A stretch of DNA of 64,000 bases from Pseudomonas extremorientalis (GTDB lineage: Bacteria; Pseudomonadota; Gammaproteobacteria; Pseudomonadales; Pseudomonadaceae). The notes beneath the pieces are model-generated. The model did no database searches. It was not told the origin of the DNA and was given only the letters and a program-made list of their open reading frames with translations. Below, piece by piece: positions 33,098-42,873 of this stretch. Positions within the stretch are counted from its first letter, which is position 1. Every line of letters starts with the position of its first letter. Location: the NCBI RefSeq assembly GCF_001870465.1, contig NZ_MDGK01000056.1, forward strand, positions 62,001-126,000, given 5' to 3'. The position numbers and the translations under genes were made by a program.

Positions 33098-36000
33098 TCA
33101 CAGTTCATTCCGCAATGGACGCTGGGTGGGCCCGCCAGGTAGTTTCAGGTCGCCACGCAGCACACCGCGCTGGGTCCAGAACTCACCGCGGTGCAACACC
33201 CGCACCCGCCCCCTGCGCGCCAGCTCACCAATCACTTGGGAGGGTACGGGCGCGGACGCCGTGTAGCCACCCTCAGCGGTCCACTTGCCGGTGGTCGTCA
33301 GCAGGCTGTATTCCGCCTGGTCGAAGTGCGGCGTATAGCTGAGTAAGGCACCGTCCCGAGCCGTCAGGTAAAAGCCGTTGATAGCCAGCCCTTGCTGCTT
33401 GAGCGTGTGAATGTAGAACGCCAATTCACGAAAACTGACGAAGTATTCGCCATACGAGCGCTCGCCCCCAAGCAGCGGCTGATCCAACCCGGCGTGGAAC
33501 AGCAGGTGCGCCGCCCAGACTTGCCAGCCCTCGGGCCAAGGCTGCTTCACGAACAACACGGGAGCTACTGCCGATGGAAAACCGCTGTCCGGCGACGCCA
33601 GCACCGCTGCGTGCTTGCCCATTGCCCCATTGCTTTCCAGCAACGCGCTGATCGCTTGCTGGCCGGTAAAACGCCCCGCGTGTTGATGCACGAATCCCGC
33701 CGCGTCGTCCCCGTGCGCATGAATCGGCCCCAGCGCCCAGCGGCTGCCGAAAGGTTCGGCGCCACGGGAACGCCCCGGTTGCCACAGCGCATCCACTTTA
33801 CCGGCGCCCGGCCAATTTTCGCTGGGCACCAGGATATGCAAATCGCCCGCTGCCGCCATGCGCCGGATGAAGTCGCGCGGGCTGAGCAGCCGCAGGCGCA
33901 ACTTGAGGTCATCGCCGTACGCGGTAAAGCGCGGGTCGCGCACCACAAACCGCAGCAGCGCACCGTCCGCGCAAGACAGGTACAGAGGCAGCGCGTCACG
34001 GCCTTGCACCGCGTGCACTTGGTACATCGCTTCGATCAGCCGGGACGGCGAGAACAAACCCTGATAGACACTGTCGCCCGCCCGCGACGGACTGCCGGGA
34101 GCAACATCGGACGATGACTGCGCACACAGGTAAAGGCCGGCCAATTTGTAGCGATACGGATAACCGGCATCACTGAATACTCGACGGTGGGCCAGGCTGG
34201 AGCCCCCGTCCTCGACCGGCAACGTCGCGATGAAATGCCCGTTGCTGGTTGACTCCAGCACATAACCGAACTGGAATTCGGTGCGCGCACCGACAAGCTC
34301 GTGGGCGTAGCGTGCGGCGTCATCGGCCTGGGCATGCACCGGGCTGCACGCAGGGTCGTGACGCGCCCTCACATAGGCGTCATCGGTCGACGTCGCCGCT
34401 GCATGGGGGCGCCAACTGCGCACCGCGCCTTCGTCGCCCCACAGCGTACTGCCTTGCACGACCTGTAAGTCGAAGGTCATGGCGACACGGTTGACGTATT
34501 CGGTGGGGGTCAACCTGCCTTCTCGTACCAGGCGTTCAAGCTTGCCGTTGAACCAGTCATGGAGATTGCGCGGGCGCGTGACCAGGTCGGCCTGAGTCAC
34601 CAACGGGGCTTTTTCGTCAGGACGGCTTTTCAAGCGCAGCAATGCACCATCGGCGGCCAGCCAGTAGTGAGCCATGCGCGCCCGCTCGGTCAAGAAGGTT
34701 TGCGCCAGCGCACGGGTGGAAAACATGTTGCCGTACACCTGTGACTGCTCAGGCGACAGCACGAACGGCCACTGCTCCACCGGCCTCGCGTAGTAACTGG
34801 CCACCGGCGACGTACGCAAGGGATGTTCCCCACGGGTGGTCAGCTCATCGGGAAAGATCCATTTCAGATCAAAGCTGTCGTCAGGCACCCCTAACGGTTC
34901 GGTGGCGAAGAACCAGCCATCATCGCGCCGCAGGATAAGCCCGCCATAGGGCTGGTCGATGCTGGTCGGCACGCGACGGCGTATATAACGTGCCGCGTCG
35001 TCCATCGACAGGAAGGCCGGGCTCAGGCGGCGGCGCACCAAATGTTCGTAGGGTGTCCACAGCCCCGTCACCTGGCCATAGCTGTCCCAGCACGCGCTTG
35101 TGCGGATCACGTCCAGACGCCCCGAAGTGGCGACATCACGGGCAAATTGCAGGGGTTCCAGGGTGCCGATAGTGAGCTTGGCCCGCACAGTCGCAGCATC
35201 GTCGCCGCTACTGTTGGCCTCGAACAAGCCTTGGTTGGAGGGGGACTGATAACGCAGCAGGGCACCCTCCGGCACTGCGATGTACACCGGCGCGCCGAGG
35301 GGCGGGCGCAGCGCATTGACCCGGGCCTGGAAAAGCGCCTCGCTCAAGTCTTCCGGTTCGATGAAAAAGCGTTGCAGCCAGCCGGCGTTGCCGTTGCCAA
35401 TCCACGGTTTGCTGTAATAGAGGCTATGGCAGTCGAAATCGTCAGGCAGCTCGTCGCCATACAGCTTATTAAGGGCAAACAGCGCCGATTGCCGGGTCAC
35501 AGGGAATAGCTCACTGCCGACATACTCTTCCCTGAGCCGGTGCTTGAGGATGAATGCAAAATACCGGCTGACATGATCTTCCCCCTGGTAATGGGGCCGG
35601 TGTTGATACAGGTAGTCGGCGGCCGCGTCGGCGCTGGCGAAGATCGGCCCATGGCTGACCCTCTGCGGACGCTGGAAGGTCAGCAAGCGCACCCACGGCC
35701 CCCAATCCAGTTCGACGGGATCGGCGGGCCCCCAGAGCGCATTGCCGAGCACTATCCGCAGCGTCCCGGACTCGGCCAGTGCGCGGACCACGTCGGCCGG
35801 CTTGAGCTTGCCCTGCTCCAGTTTTTGGTTGATCGCGCTTTGCTTGCCCGCCGCCTCGGCGGACCATTGTTGGCGCCATGCCGGGGTGGTGATTGAAGGA
35901 GCCAGGGCCAGCAGGCAGTCTTCGGTGCCAGACAAGTAACCCACCTGCCCCGTTGCCAACAGGTCGGCCACATCGTCGGGAAGGAACATCTGGGCGTTCA

Positions 36001-37654
36001 GCTCGGTTTCCTGGCGGGTCCACTGGCGCTGGGTCGCAATGGCCGGGTCTGTCAGCGACAGGGCGGTCCGCGACCCGTAGCGGCCATGCAACTGGTGGCC
36101 GGGATGCAGGATAATCGGCATTTTCTGGCGGTCCAGCGGATAGAGCCCGGTGAAAGCGAACGGACGTGGCCCGGACGGCACCGGCTCGGTCACCACGAAA
36201 CGGCCATCGGCCCGCTTGAGGATCATCCCGCCATGGACATGCTCACGCTGGCACCCTATCTGCACATGGGCATAGCGCGCAGCGTCGTCCGCGGTCAGGA
36301 ATGCCGAGCTCAATTCCGGCAACGGGAACCGCGAGTAAGGCGTCCAGGTATCGTCCACCACGCCGCTGCGATCCCATAACACGCTGGTCTTTTCCACCGT
36401 CAGCTCACCGGCCCTGGCCACTTGCCGGACAACGTCACGGGTCAGCAGCGTGCCTTCGTGTAACTTGTCCTGGATGCCGTTGTCCGTCACTGTGCCGTCG
36501 GCCGCCTGGGTGAACAATTGGGACTCGGCGGCCGAACCCGAGAAGCGATAACGCAGGATCGCTTCGTCGCGCATACGAATGTACAGCGAGCCCCCCAGCG
36601 TGGGCTGCGGCCCCCGCCTGTACTGGCGGAATTGCGCGATATGTTGCGCCAACTCCAGGGGGCTGACGAAGTTCTTGTACAGCCAGGCTTCCTGGTCTGG
36701 GTACTGCCCCGGCAAAGGCCGGGAGTGGAAGTAGATACCATGCAGGTGACAGCCGGCGGGCAATACGGGCAATGCATCGCCAACCGTGGCCATCAGCTCG
36801 GGCTCGCCAGCCAGGTAGCCCTCGTTGCCGTCGCGTTGCAGGATCAACACACGCTGCTTGACCGTCGGCTTGCGCTGGATGCGCGACCAGGCGTGCGCCA
36901 GAGCCTGGTCCTTGTCGGCAAACACCGGTCCGCAAGGCAACGGCAGCGGCGGCGCCTTGAATGGCTTGTAGGGTTCCCAGCCCGTGGGAACCTCCCCTAC
37001 CGAATCCCCCCAGACAGGAATGGACGCCAAAAAGCTCAGGCGCCCAAGCGATGCCAACTTCTTGTAGTAGCCGATCATGTCTCCGGCGTGGGCATGGGGT
37101 GAATCAAATCCGCCTTCTCGGTAGCGCAACCAGCGCCCGTACTCGGCACCCGCCGTAGAGTCATCAGGCTCGAACTTGATCAAGGTCCCGTCGGGCCCCG
37201 ACAGGTAGGCGCTTTTGAACTTATGGCGATCCTGAAAGAGGAAGATGATGTCCGGCTCGGAAAAAAAACCCTGGAAGGCTTTCACTTCGCTCGCCGACCA
37301 CTTGGGGTTCTGCTGCATTACCCACTCGGTCATGTTCGGGTGGGTATGCCAGCTGCCGACGATGCGCAAACCTTCTGGATCGATGAAGTCCTCGGTGACC
37401 GGGTCGCGATCCAGCAACAGGTTGAAATTGAAGACCGTGGGCCGATCGGAGATGGGCTCACTGGCCAGGTAAAGACCGTCGGATAAGCGCTGCAGAATGA
37501 CGCTGGCGTGCTCCAGCTTCAAGGGTTGGGCGATGCGCCCGTGGATATAACGGACCACATCGTCCGCACTGATAAAGGCCGGCGTCAACGTGCCCAGCTT
37601 GGCATGCCCCTGTGGGATAGCTGCACGCTCCGCGCGCGGTGGTTTGTCGTCCAT
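33098..37654 (-). CDS. Giant DUF4329-like tandem repeat protein A (7 units)
   Basis: A 1518-aa protein made of seven tandem units of about 217 residues with no signal peptide. Each unit typically runs: (i) a start such as LSPAFLSMDDAARY; (ii) a GG.ILK..DG.F.ATEP hairpin; (iii) a degenerate middle; (iv) F[SF]..(D/E) and YLS..DGALLRY; (v) a linker LTP.EFV..VA..G.L.V...S.LWG. Parts ii-iv resemble DUF4329, a JAB-like fold known from RHS-type proteins. Unit 1 keeps a metalloprotease-like signature: H103-T-H105-P and FFSEPD with S132 and D135. Units 2-7 lack HxH. The ATG at 37654 has a GAGG site. Function unknown; the fold assignment is by motif only. Confidence 0.7.
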   Translation of the reverse strand: MDDKPPRAERAAIPQGHAKLGTLTPAFISADDVVRYIHGRIAQPLKLEHASVILQRLSDGLYLASEPISDRPTVFNFNLLLDRDPVTEDFIDPEGLRIVGSWHTHPNMTEWVMQQNPKWSASEVKAFQGFFSEPDIIFLFQDRHKFKSAYLSGPDGTLIKFEPDDSTAGAEYGRWLRYREGGFDSPHAHAGDMIGYYKKLASLGRLSFLASIPVWGDSVGEVPTGWEPYKPFKAPPLPLPCGPVFADKDQALAHAWSRIQRKPTVKQRVLILQRDGNEGYLAGEPELMATVGDALPVLPAGCHLHGIYFHSRPLPGQYPDQEAWLYKNFVSPLELAQHIAQFRQYRRGPQPTLGGSLYIRMRDEAILRYRFSGSAAESQLFTQAADGTVTDNGIQDKLHEGTLLTRDVVRQVARAGELTVEKTSVLWDRSGVVDDTWTPYSRFPLPELSSAFLTADDAARYAHVQIGCQREHVHGGMILKRADGRFVVTEPVPSGPRPFAFTGLYPLDRQKMPIILHPGHQLHGRYGSRTALSLTDPAIATQRQWTRQETELNAQMFLPDDVADLLATGQVGYLSGTEDCLLALAPSITTPAWRQQWSAEAAGKQSAINQKLEQGKLKPADVVRALAESGTLRIVLGNALWGPADPVELDWGPWVRLLTFQRPQRVSHGPIFASADAAADYLYQHRPHYQGEDHVSRYFAFILKHRLREEYVGSELFPVTRQSALFALNKLYGDELPDDFDCHSLYYSKPWIGNGNAGWLQRFFIEPEDLSEALFQARVNALRPPLGAPVYIAVPEGALLRYQSPSNQGLFEANSSGDDAATVRAKLTIGTLEPLQFARDVATSGRLDVIRTSACWDSYGQVTGLWTPYEHLVRRRLSPAFLSMDDAARYIRRRVPTSIDQPYGGLILRRDDGWFFATEPLGVPDDSFDLKWIFPDELTTRGEHPLRTSPVASYYARPVEQWPFVLSPEQSQVYGNMFSTRALAQTFLTERARMAHYWLAADGALLRLKSRPDEKAPLVTQADLVTRPRNLHDWFNGKLERLVREGRLTPTEYVNRVAMTFDLQVVQGSTLWGDEGAVRSWRPHAAATSTDDAYVRARHDPACSPVHAQADDAARYAHELVGARTEFQFGYVLESTSNGHFIATLPVEDGGSSLAHRRVFSDAGYPYRYKLAGLYLCAQSSSDVAPGSPSRAGDSVYQGLFSPSRLIEAMYQVHAVQGRDALPLYLSCADGALLRFVVRDPRFTAYGDDLKLRLRLLSPRDFIRRMAAAGDLHILVPSENWPGAGKVDALWQPGRSRGAEPFGSRWALGPIHAHGDDAAGFVHQHAGRFTGQQAISALLESNGAMGKHAAVLASPDSGFPSAVAPVLFVKQPWPEGWQVWAAHLLFHAGLDQPLLGGERSYGEYFVSFRELAFYIHTLKQQGLAINGFYLTARDGALLSYTPHFDQAEYSLLTTTGKWTAEGGYTASAPVPSQVIGELARRGRVRVLHRGEFWTQRGVLRGDLKLPGGPTQRPLRNEL

Positions 37655-37850
37655 GAGGACACCTCGTAACAGAATCGAAGGATCTACCATCCTCCCTGCG
37701 CGCGTTTTGCAGGTGCTAAATAGTTAGCCGGCACCTCGCACCAAAATAACGCCCCGCCTGCACCGCCGGCCCCGTCGAGCGCCGTTTCAGTGCGCATCAC
37801 TGCACCGGCCCACCGGGATACCGCCCTGGCGCCTGCCCCCTGAGCGACCG

Positions 37851-37865
37851 GGCACAGCCTTTGCA
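37851..37865 (+). promoter_or_regulatory. Sigma54 promoter of the urt operon
   Basis: GGCACAGCCTTTGCA has GG (37851-37852) and GC (37863-37864) exactly 10 bases apart, matching the -24/-12 consensus (TGGCAC-N5-TTGCA). It lies about 53 bp before urtA. TGCACC half-sites at 37759 and 37801 could belong to NtrC sites, which is weaker evidence. Confidence 0.85.
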
Positions 37866-37917
37866 ATCGTCCCTGCATCTGTCCAACAACAACACTTGGG
37901 TTCACGGAGATCGCACC

Positions 37918-39183
37918 ATGAAACGTCGCAGCTTGATCAAGGCTTTCACACTGTCGGCATCCATCGCCGCCATGGGCATGAGCTGGACCCTCCAGGCCGC
38001 CGAGACCATCAAGGTCGGCATCCTGCATTCGTTGTCCGGCACCATGGCGATTTCCGAGACGTCCCTGAAAGACATGGCGTTGATGACCATCGACGAGATC
38101 AACGCCAAGGGCGGCGTGAACGGCAAGATGCTCGAACCGGTGGTGGTCGACCCGGCGTCCAACTGGCCGCTGTTCGCCGAGAAGGGCCGCCAGTTGCTGA
38201 CCCAGGACAAGGTCGCCGTGGTGTTCGGCTGCTGGACTTCGGTGTCGCGCAAATCGGTGTTGCCGGTGTTCGAAGAACTCAACGGCCTGCTGTTCTACCC
38301 GGTGCAATACGAAGGCGAAGAGATGTCGCCGAACGTGTTCTATACCGGCGCGGCGCCCAACCAGCAGGCGATCCCGGCGGTGGAGTACCTGATGAGCGAA
38401 GAAGGCGGTGCGGCCAAGCGCTTCTTCCTGCTGGGCACCGACTACGTGTACCCGCGCACCACCAACAAGATCCTGCGCTCGTTCCTGCACTCCAAGGGCG
38501 TCGCGGATAAGGACATCGAAGAGGTGTACACCCCGTTCGGGCACAGCGACTACCAGACCATCGTCGCCAACATCAAGAAGTTCTCCGCCGGCGGCAAGAC
38601 CGCGGTGATCTCTACCGTGAACGGCGACTCCAACGTGCCGTTCTACAAAGAGCTGGCCAACCAGGGCCTGAAAGCCACCGATGTACCGGTGGTGGCGTTC
38701 TCGGTGGGCGAAGAAGAATTGCGTGGTATCGACACCAAGCCCCTGGTGGGCAACCTGGCGGCCTGGAACTACTTCCAGTCGGTGGAGAACCCGGTGAACA
38801 AGAAGTTCGTGGCCGACTGGAAAGCCTACGCCAAGAAACACAACCTGCCGGGCGCGGATAAAGCCGTGACCAACGACCCGATGGAAGCCACCTACGTGGG
38901 CATCCACATGTGGGCGCAGGCTGCCGAGAAAGCCAAGTCCACCGATGTCGACAAAGTGCGCGAAGCCCTGGCCGGCCAGACCTTCGCCGCGCCATCGGGC
39001 TTTACCCTGACCATGGACAAGACCAACCACCATCTGCACAAGCCGGTGATGATCGGCGAGATCCAGGCCGATGGGCAGTTCTCGGTGGTGTGGCAGACCC
39101 AGGAGCCGATCCGCGCACAACCGTGGAGCCCTTACATCCCCGGCAATGACAAGAAGCCGGACTATGCGGTGAAAAGTAACTAA
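37918..39183 (+). CDS. urtA: Urea ABC transporter substrate-binding protein
   Basis: Periplasmic urea receptor of the UrtABCDE high-affinity transporter, 421 aa. A twin-Arg-like signal (MKRRSLIKAF, then LSASIAAMGMSWTLQAA) is followed by the type I periplasmic binding fold. UrtA motifs include KVGILHSLSGTMAISE, FGCWTSVSRKSVLPVFEE and LFYPVQYEGEEMSPNVFYTG. The ATG at 37918 gives a normal signal peptide. The upstream sigma54 promoter fits nitrogen-limitation control. A REPIN lies between urtA and urtB, as often seen where the binding protein is made in excess. Confidence 0.97.
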   Translation: MKRRSLIKAFTLSASIAAMGMSWTLQAAETIKVGILHSLSGTMAISETSLKDMALMTIDEINAKGGVNGKMLEPVVVDPASNWPLFAEKGRQLLTQDKVAVVFGCWTSVSRKSVLPVFEELNGLLFYPVQYEGEEMSPNVFYTGAAPNQQAIPAVEYLMSEEGGAAKRFFLLGTDYVYPRTTNKILRSFLHSKGVADKDIEEVYTPFGHSDYQTIVANIKKFSAGGKTAVISTVNGDSNVPFYKELANQGLKATDVPVVAFSVGEEELRGIDTKPLVGNLAAWNYFQSVENPVNKKFVADWKAYAKKHNLPGADKAVTNDPMEATYVGIHMWAQAAEKAKSTDVDKVREALAGQTFAAPSGFTLTMDKTNHHLHKPVMIGEIQADGQFSVVWQTQEPIRAQPWSPYIPGNDKKPDYAVKSN

Positions 39184-39200
39184 GCCCCAAGCGCAGATAA

Positions 39201-39294
39201 AAATGTGGGAGGGGGCTTGCCCCCGATAGCTGAGTGTCAGGCTCTGCATGTGCTGACTGACCCACCGCCATCGGGGGCAAGCCCCCTCCCACAT
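39201..39294. repeat. REPIN between urtA and urtB
   Basis: Near-perfect inverted arms (39201-39227 and 39269-39294). As an mRNA hairpin it could stabilise the urtA message relative to urtBCDE. Confidence 0.92.
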
Positions 39295-39324
39295 CAAGCT
39301 TGCGCGTGATCAGGACATTTTGTT

Positions 39325-40827
39325 ATGCCTACTGCCCTGTACCGCTTCATCCTCACGGCCCTGCTGTTGCTGCCTTTGGCCGCACACGCCAGCGACGCCG
39401 AAGACTTCCTGGCCGCCAACCCCACCCAACAAGCCAAACTGCTCCAGGACTGGGCCGCCCAGCCTGACCCGGCGCGCATCGAGCTGGTGGACGCCCTGCA
39501 ACAAGGTCAGCTCACCGTCAACGGTGAGACCAGGACCGTACGCCTGAACAACCGCCTGCGCGGCCTGATCGATAACGTGCAGGCCAGCCAGCAACTGCTC
39601 GCCGCCGACCCCAAGGTGCGTCTGGCCGCCGCGAAGACCTTGCAGAAAAGCGCGCAACCCGCGCAGTTGAAATTCCTCGACCAGCAAGTCGCCACGGAAA
39701 CCGATGAGCAGGTGCACAGCGCCCTCAGCCTGGCACTGGCCAACCTGCAACTGGTCGACACCGACCCGGCCATTCGCCTGAATGCCGTGCGTTTGCTCGG
39801 CAGTACCGGCGATCCGCTGGCCCGCACGCGCCTGGAAGCCCTGCTTGCGCCGGGCGTTGAAAGCGATGCTGCCGTACATACCGCCGCCGAAACCAGCCTG
39901 GCCCAGGTCAAGCGCAAATTGATGATCGGCGAACTGCTCGGGCAAGCCTTCAGCGGCATGTCCCTGGGTTCGATCCTGCTGCTCGCGGCCCTGGGCCTGG
40001 CGATCACCTTCGGCCTGCTTGGCGTGATCAATATGGCCCACGGCGAGATGCTGATGCTGGGTGCCTACTCCACCTACGTGGTGCAACTGCTGATGCAACG
40101 CTACGTACCGGCGGCCATCGAGCTCTACCCATTGGTCGCGCTGCCGGTGGCGTTCTTCGTCACCGCCGCCATCGGCATGGCCCTGGAGCGCACGGTGATC
40201 CGTCACCTCTACGGGCGGCCCCTGGAAACCCTGCTGGCGACCTGGGGCATCAGCCTGATGCTGATCCAACTGGTGCGCCTGGTGTTCGGCGCGCAGAACG
40301 TCGAGGTGTCCAACCCGGCGTGGTTGTCCGGTGGTATCCAGGTGCTGCCCAACCTGGTGCTGCCGTACAACCGCATCGTGATCATCGCCTTTGCGCTGTG
40401 CGTGGTACTGCTGACCTGGCTGCTGCTGAACAAGACCCGCCTGGGCCTCAACGTGCGTGCGGTCACCCAGAACCGCAACATGGCCGCCTGCTGCGGCGTG
40501 CCCACCGGGCGCGTGGACATGCTCGCGTTTGGCCTGGGTTCGGGTATTGCAGGTCTGGGCGGGGTCGCTCTGAGCCAGATCGGCAACGTCGGCCCGGACC
40601 TGGGCCAGAGCTACATCATCGACTCGTTCCTGGTGGTGGTGCTTGGCGGCGTCGGTCAGTTGGCCGGCAGCGTCACGGCGGCGTTCGGCCTGGGCATCGC
40701 CAACAAAATCCTGGAACCGCAGATCGGTGCCGTGCTCGGCAAGATCCTGATCCTCGCGCTGATCATTCTGTTTATCCAGAAACGCCCGCAGGGACTCTTC
40801 GCACTGAAAGGACGGGTGATCGACTGA
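39325..40827 (+). CDS. urtB: Urea ABC transporter permease UrtB
   Basis: Inner-membrane permease of the LivH family, 500 aa. It has the long N-terminal extension typical of UrtB: a signal-like segment, then helical repeats (about residues 25-200, with KVRLAAAKTLQKSAQP and TDPAIRLNAVRLLGSTGD). The permease core starts at MSLGSILLLAALGLAITFGL. The conserved GVINMAHGEMLMLGAYSTY is present, and the C-terminal QLAGSVTAAFGLGIANKIL is UrtB-like. The stop TGA and the urtC ATG overlap (TGATG). Confidence 0.97.
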   Translation: MPTALYRFILTALLLLPLAAHASDAEDFLAANPTQQAKLLQDWAAQPDPARIELVDALQQGQLTVNGETRTVRLNNRLRGLIDNVQASQQLLAADPKVRLAAAKTLQKSAQPAQLKFLDQQVATETDEQVHSALSLALANLQLVDTDPAIRLNAVRLLGSTGDPLARTRLEALLAPGVESDAAVHTAAETSLAQVKRKLMIGELLGQAFSGMSLGSILLLAALGLAITFGLLGVINMAHGEMLMLGAYSTYVVQLLMQRYVPAAIELYPLVALPVAFFVTAAIGMALERTVIRHLYGRPLETLLATWGISLMLIQLVRLVFGAQNVEVSNPAWLSGGIQVLPNLVLPYNRIVIIAFALCVVLLTWLLLNKTRLGLNVRAVTQNRNMAACCGVPTGRVDMLAFGLGSGIAGLGGVALSQIGNVGPDLGQSYIIDSFLVVVLGGVGQLAGSVTAAFGLGIANKILEPQIGAVLGKILILALIILFIQKRPQGLFALKGRVID

Positions 40828-41894
40828 TGAACCAGCCATTGATGCTCACGGCCACACAAAAGGCCGGCCCCAAGCTGACGATCGCCCTCGGCGCGGTGAT
40901 CCTCGCGGCGCTGCTCGCGCTGCCGCTGCTGTCGCTGTTGCCGCCGGACAATCTCTTTCATGTCTCGGCCTATACCTTGACCCTGGTGGGCAAGATCCTC
41001 TGCTACGCCATTGTCGCCCTCGCCCTCGACCTGGTGTGGGGCTACGCGGGCATGCTGTCCCTCGGACACGGCCTGTTCTTTGCGCTGGGCGGTTATGCCA
41101 TGGGCATGTACCTGATGCGCCAGGCCGCCGGCGATGAGTTACCGGCGTTCATGACCTTCCTGTCGTGGACCGAACTGCCGTGGTACTGGGTGGGCACCGA
41201 GCACTTCCTCTGGGCCTTGTGCCTGGTGGTGCTCGCGCCAGGGTTGCTGGCGCTGGTGTTCGGCTTCTTCGCCTTCCGTTCGCGGATCAAGGGCGTGTAC
41301 TTCTCGATCATGACCCAGGCCCTGACCTTCGCCGGCATGCTGCTGTTTTTCCGCAACGAGACCGGCTTTGGCGGCAACAACGGCTTCACCAATTTCCGCA
41401 GCATCCTCGGGTTTGGCATTACCGAGCCGGGCACGCGGGCGGTGCTGTTTGTCGCCACCGTCGCCTTGCTGGTGGCCAGCCTGTACATCGGCTGGCGCCT
41501 GGCGCAGAGCAAGTTCGGCCGGGTGCTGACCGCGCTGCGCGATGCCGAGAACCGCCTGATGTTCTGCGGCTACGACCCGCGTGGTTTCAAGCTGTTCGTG
41601 TGGGTGTTGAGCGCGGTGTTGTGTGGTTTGGCCGGGGCGCTGTATGTGCCGCAGGTGGGCATTATCAACCCCAGCGAAATGTCGCCGACCAACTCCATCG
41701 AAGCCGCCGTGTGGGTGGCCCTGGGCGGGCGCGGCACGCTGATCGGCCCATTGCTCGGCGCTGGCGTGGTCAATGGCATGAAGAGCTGGTTCACCGTGGC
41801 CTTCCCGGAGTACTGGCTGTTCTTCCTCGGGGCGCTGTTCATCCTCGTCACCCTGTACCTGCCCAAGGGCATTATCGGCCTGTTGAAGAAATGA
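40827..41894 (+). CDS. urtC: Urea ABC transporter permease UrtC
   Basis: Second inner-membrane permease (LivM family), 355 aa, starting at the ATG that overlaps the urtB stop. Helices include TIALGAVILAALLALPLLSL. The family signature LDLVWGYAGMLSLGHGLFFA, KGVYFSIMTQALTFAGMLLF and a C-terminal GALFILVTLYLPKGIIG are present. The long upstream open frame belongs to a shadow of urtB. The stop lies within 10 bp of urtD's preferred start. Confidence 0.96.
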   Translation: MNQPLMLTATQKAGPKLTIALGAVILAALLALPLLSLLPPDNLFHVSAYTLTLVGKILCYAIVALALDLVWGYAGMLSLGHGLFFALGGYAMGMYLMRQAAGDELPAFMTFLSWTELPWYWVGTEHFLWALCLVVLAPGLLALVFGFFAFRSRIKGVYFSIMTQALTFAGMLLFFRNETGFGGNNGFTNFRSILGFGITEPGTRAVLFVATVALLVASLYIGWRLAQSKFGRVLTALRDAENRLMFCGYDPRGFKLFVWVLSAVLCGLAGALYVPQVGIINPSEMSPTNSIEAAVWVALGGRGTLIGPLLGAGVVNGMKSWFTVAFPEYWLFFLGALFILVTLYLPKGIIGLLKK

Positions 41895-41902
41895 GGAACG
41901 TC

Positions 41903-42724
41903 ATGCTGGAACCCATTTTCGATGCGGGCAGCGGCCGCGACGCCATCGGCCTTGGCCAGGCGGCCGGCAAGGGCCTGAACACCCGCCACGGCACCATCCT
42001 GACCCTGGAAGACATCAGCGTGAGCTTTGATGGCTTCAAGGCACTCAACGCCTTGAACCTGTACATCCGCGTCGGCGAACTGCGCTGCATCATCGGCCCC
42101 AACGGCGCGGGCAAGACCACGCTGATGGACGTGATCACCGGCAAGACCCGGCCCAGCCACGGCACCGCCTGGTTTGGCGAAAACCTCGACCTGACCGGCA
42201 TGAGCGAAGTGCAGATCGCCCAGGCCGGCATCGGTCGCAAGTTCCAGAAACCCACGGTGTTCGAGGCCCTGAGCGTGTTCGAGAACCTGGAACTGGCGCA
42301 GAAGACCGACAAATCGGTGTGGGCCAGCCTGCGCGCACGCCTGAGTGGCGAGCAGAAAGATCGCATCGATGAAGTACTCGACACCATCCGCCTGACCGCC
42401 TGCGCACCGCGCCAGGCCGGGTTGCTGTCCCACGGCCAGAAGCAGTTCCTGGAAATCGGCATGCTGCTGATGCAGGACCCGCAACTGTTGCTGCTGGACG
42501 AACCCGTGGCGGGCATGACCGACGCCGAGACCGAATTCACCGCCGAACTGTTCAAGCGCCTGGCGGGCAAGCATTCGCTGATGGTGGTGGAGCACGACAT
42601 GGGCTTTGTCGGCTCGATTGCCGACCATGTGACGGTGTTGCACCAGGGCAGTGTGCTGGCCGAAGGGTCGCTGGAGCAGGTGCAAGAGAATGAGCGGGTG
42701 ATCGAGGTTTATCTCGGCCGATAA
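41903..42724 (+). CDS. urtD: Urea ABC transporter ATPase UrtD
   Basis: LivG-type ATPase, 273 aa from ATG 41903, which has a GAGG ribosome site 8 bp upstream. ATG 41891, overlapping the urtC stop, would add four residues. Walker A is GPNGAGKTTLMD, the signature is LSHGQKQFLEIGMLL and Walker B is LLLLDEPVAGM. GIGRKFQKPTVFEALSVFEN is characteristic of UrtD. A REP pair separates it from urtE. Confidence 0.96.
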   Translation: MLEPIFDAGSGRDAIGLGQAAGKGLNTRHGTILTLEDISVSFDGFKALNALNLYIRVGELRCIIGPNGAGKTTLMDVITGKTRPSHGTAWFGENLDLTGMSEVQIAQAGIGRKFQKPTVFEALSVFENLELAQKTDKSVWASLRARLSGEQKDRIDEVLDTIRLTACAPRQAGLLSHGQKQFLEIGMLLMQDPQLLLLDEPVAGMTDAETEFTAELFKRLAGKHSLMVVEHDMGFVGSIADHVTVLHQGSVLAEGSLEQVQENERVIEVYLGR

Positions 42725-42743
42725 GGCTGCCACAGACTGGTTT

Positions 42744-42835
42744 ATGTAGGAGCTGGCTTGCCTGCGATGACGACGGATCAGCCAAACAGTTGTCACTGAT
42801 AGTCCGCTATCGCAGGCAAGCCAGCTCCCACATTT
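42744..42835. repeat. REPIN of a second class between urtD and urtE
   Basis: Inverted arms GTAGGAGCTGGCTTGCCTGC (from 42746) and its complement (42807-42834). The core differs from the GGGGGCTTGCCCCC class found elsewhere in the window. Confidence 0.88.
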
Positions 42836-42873
42836 GAATCGGTTCCCACAGGGGGATCGAGGAGGTTTTGGAT

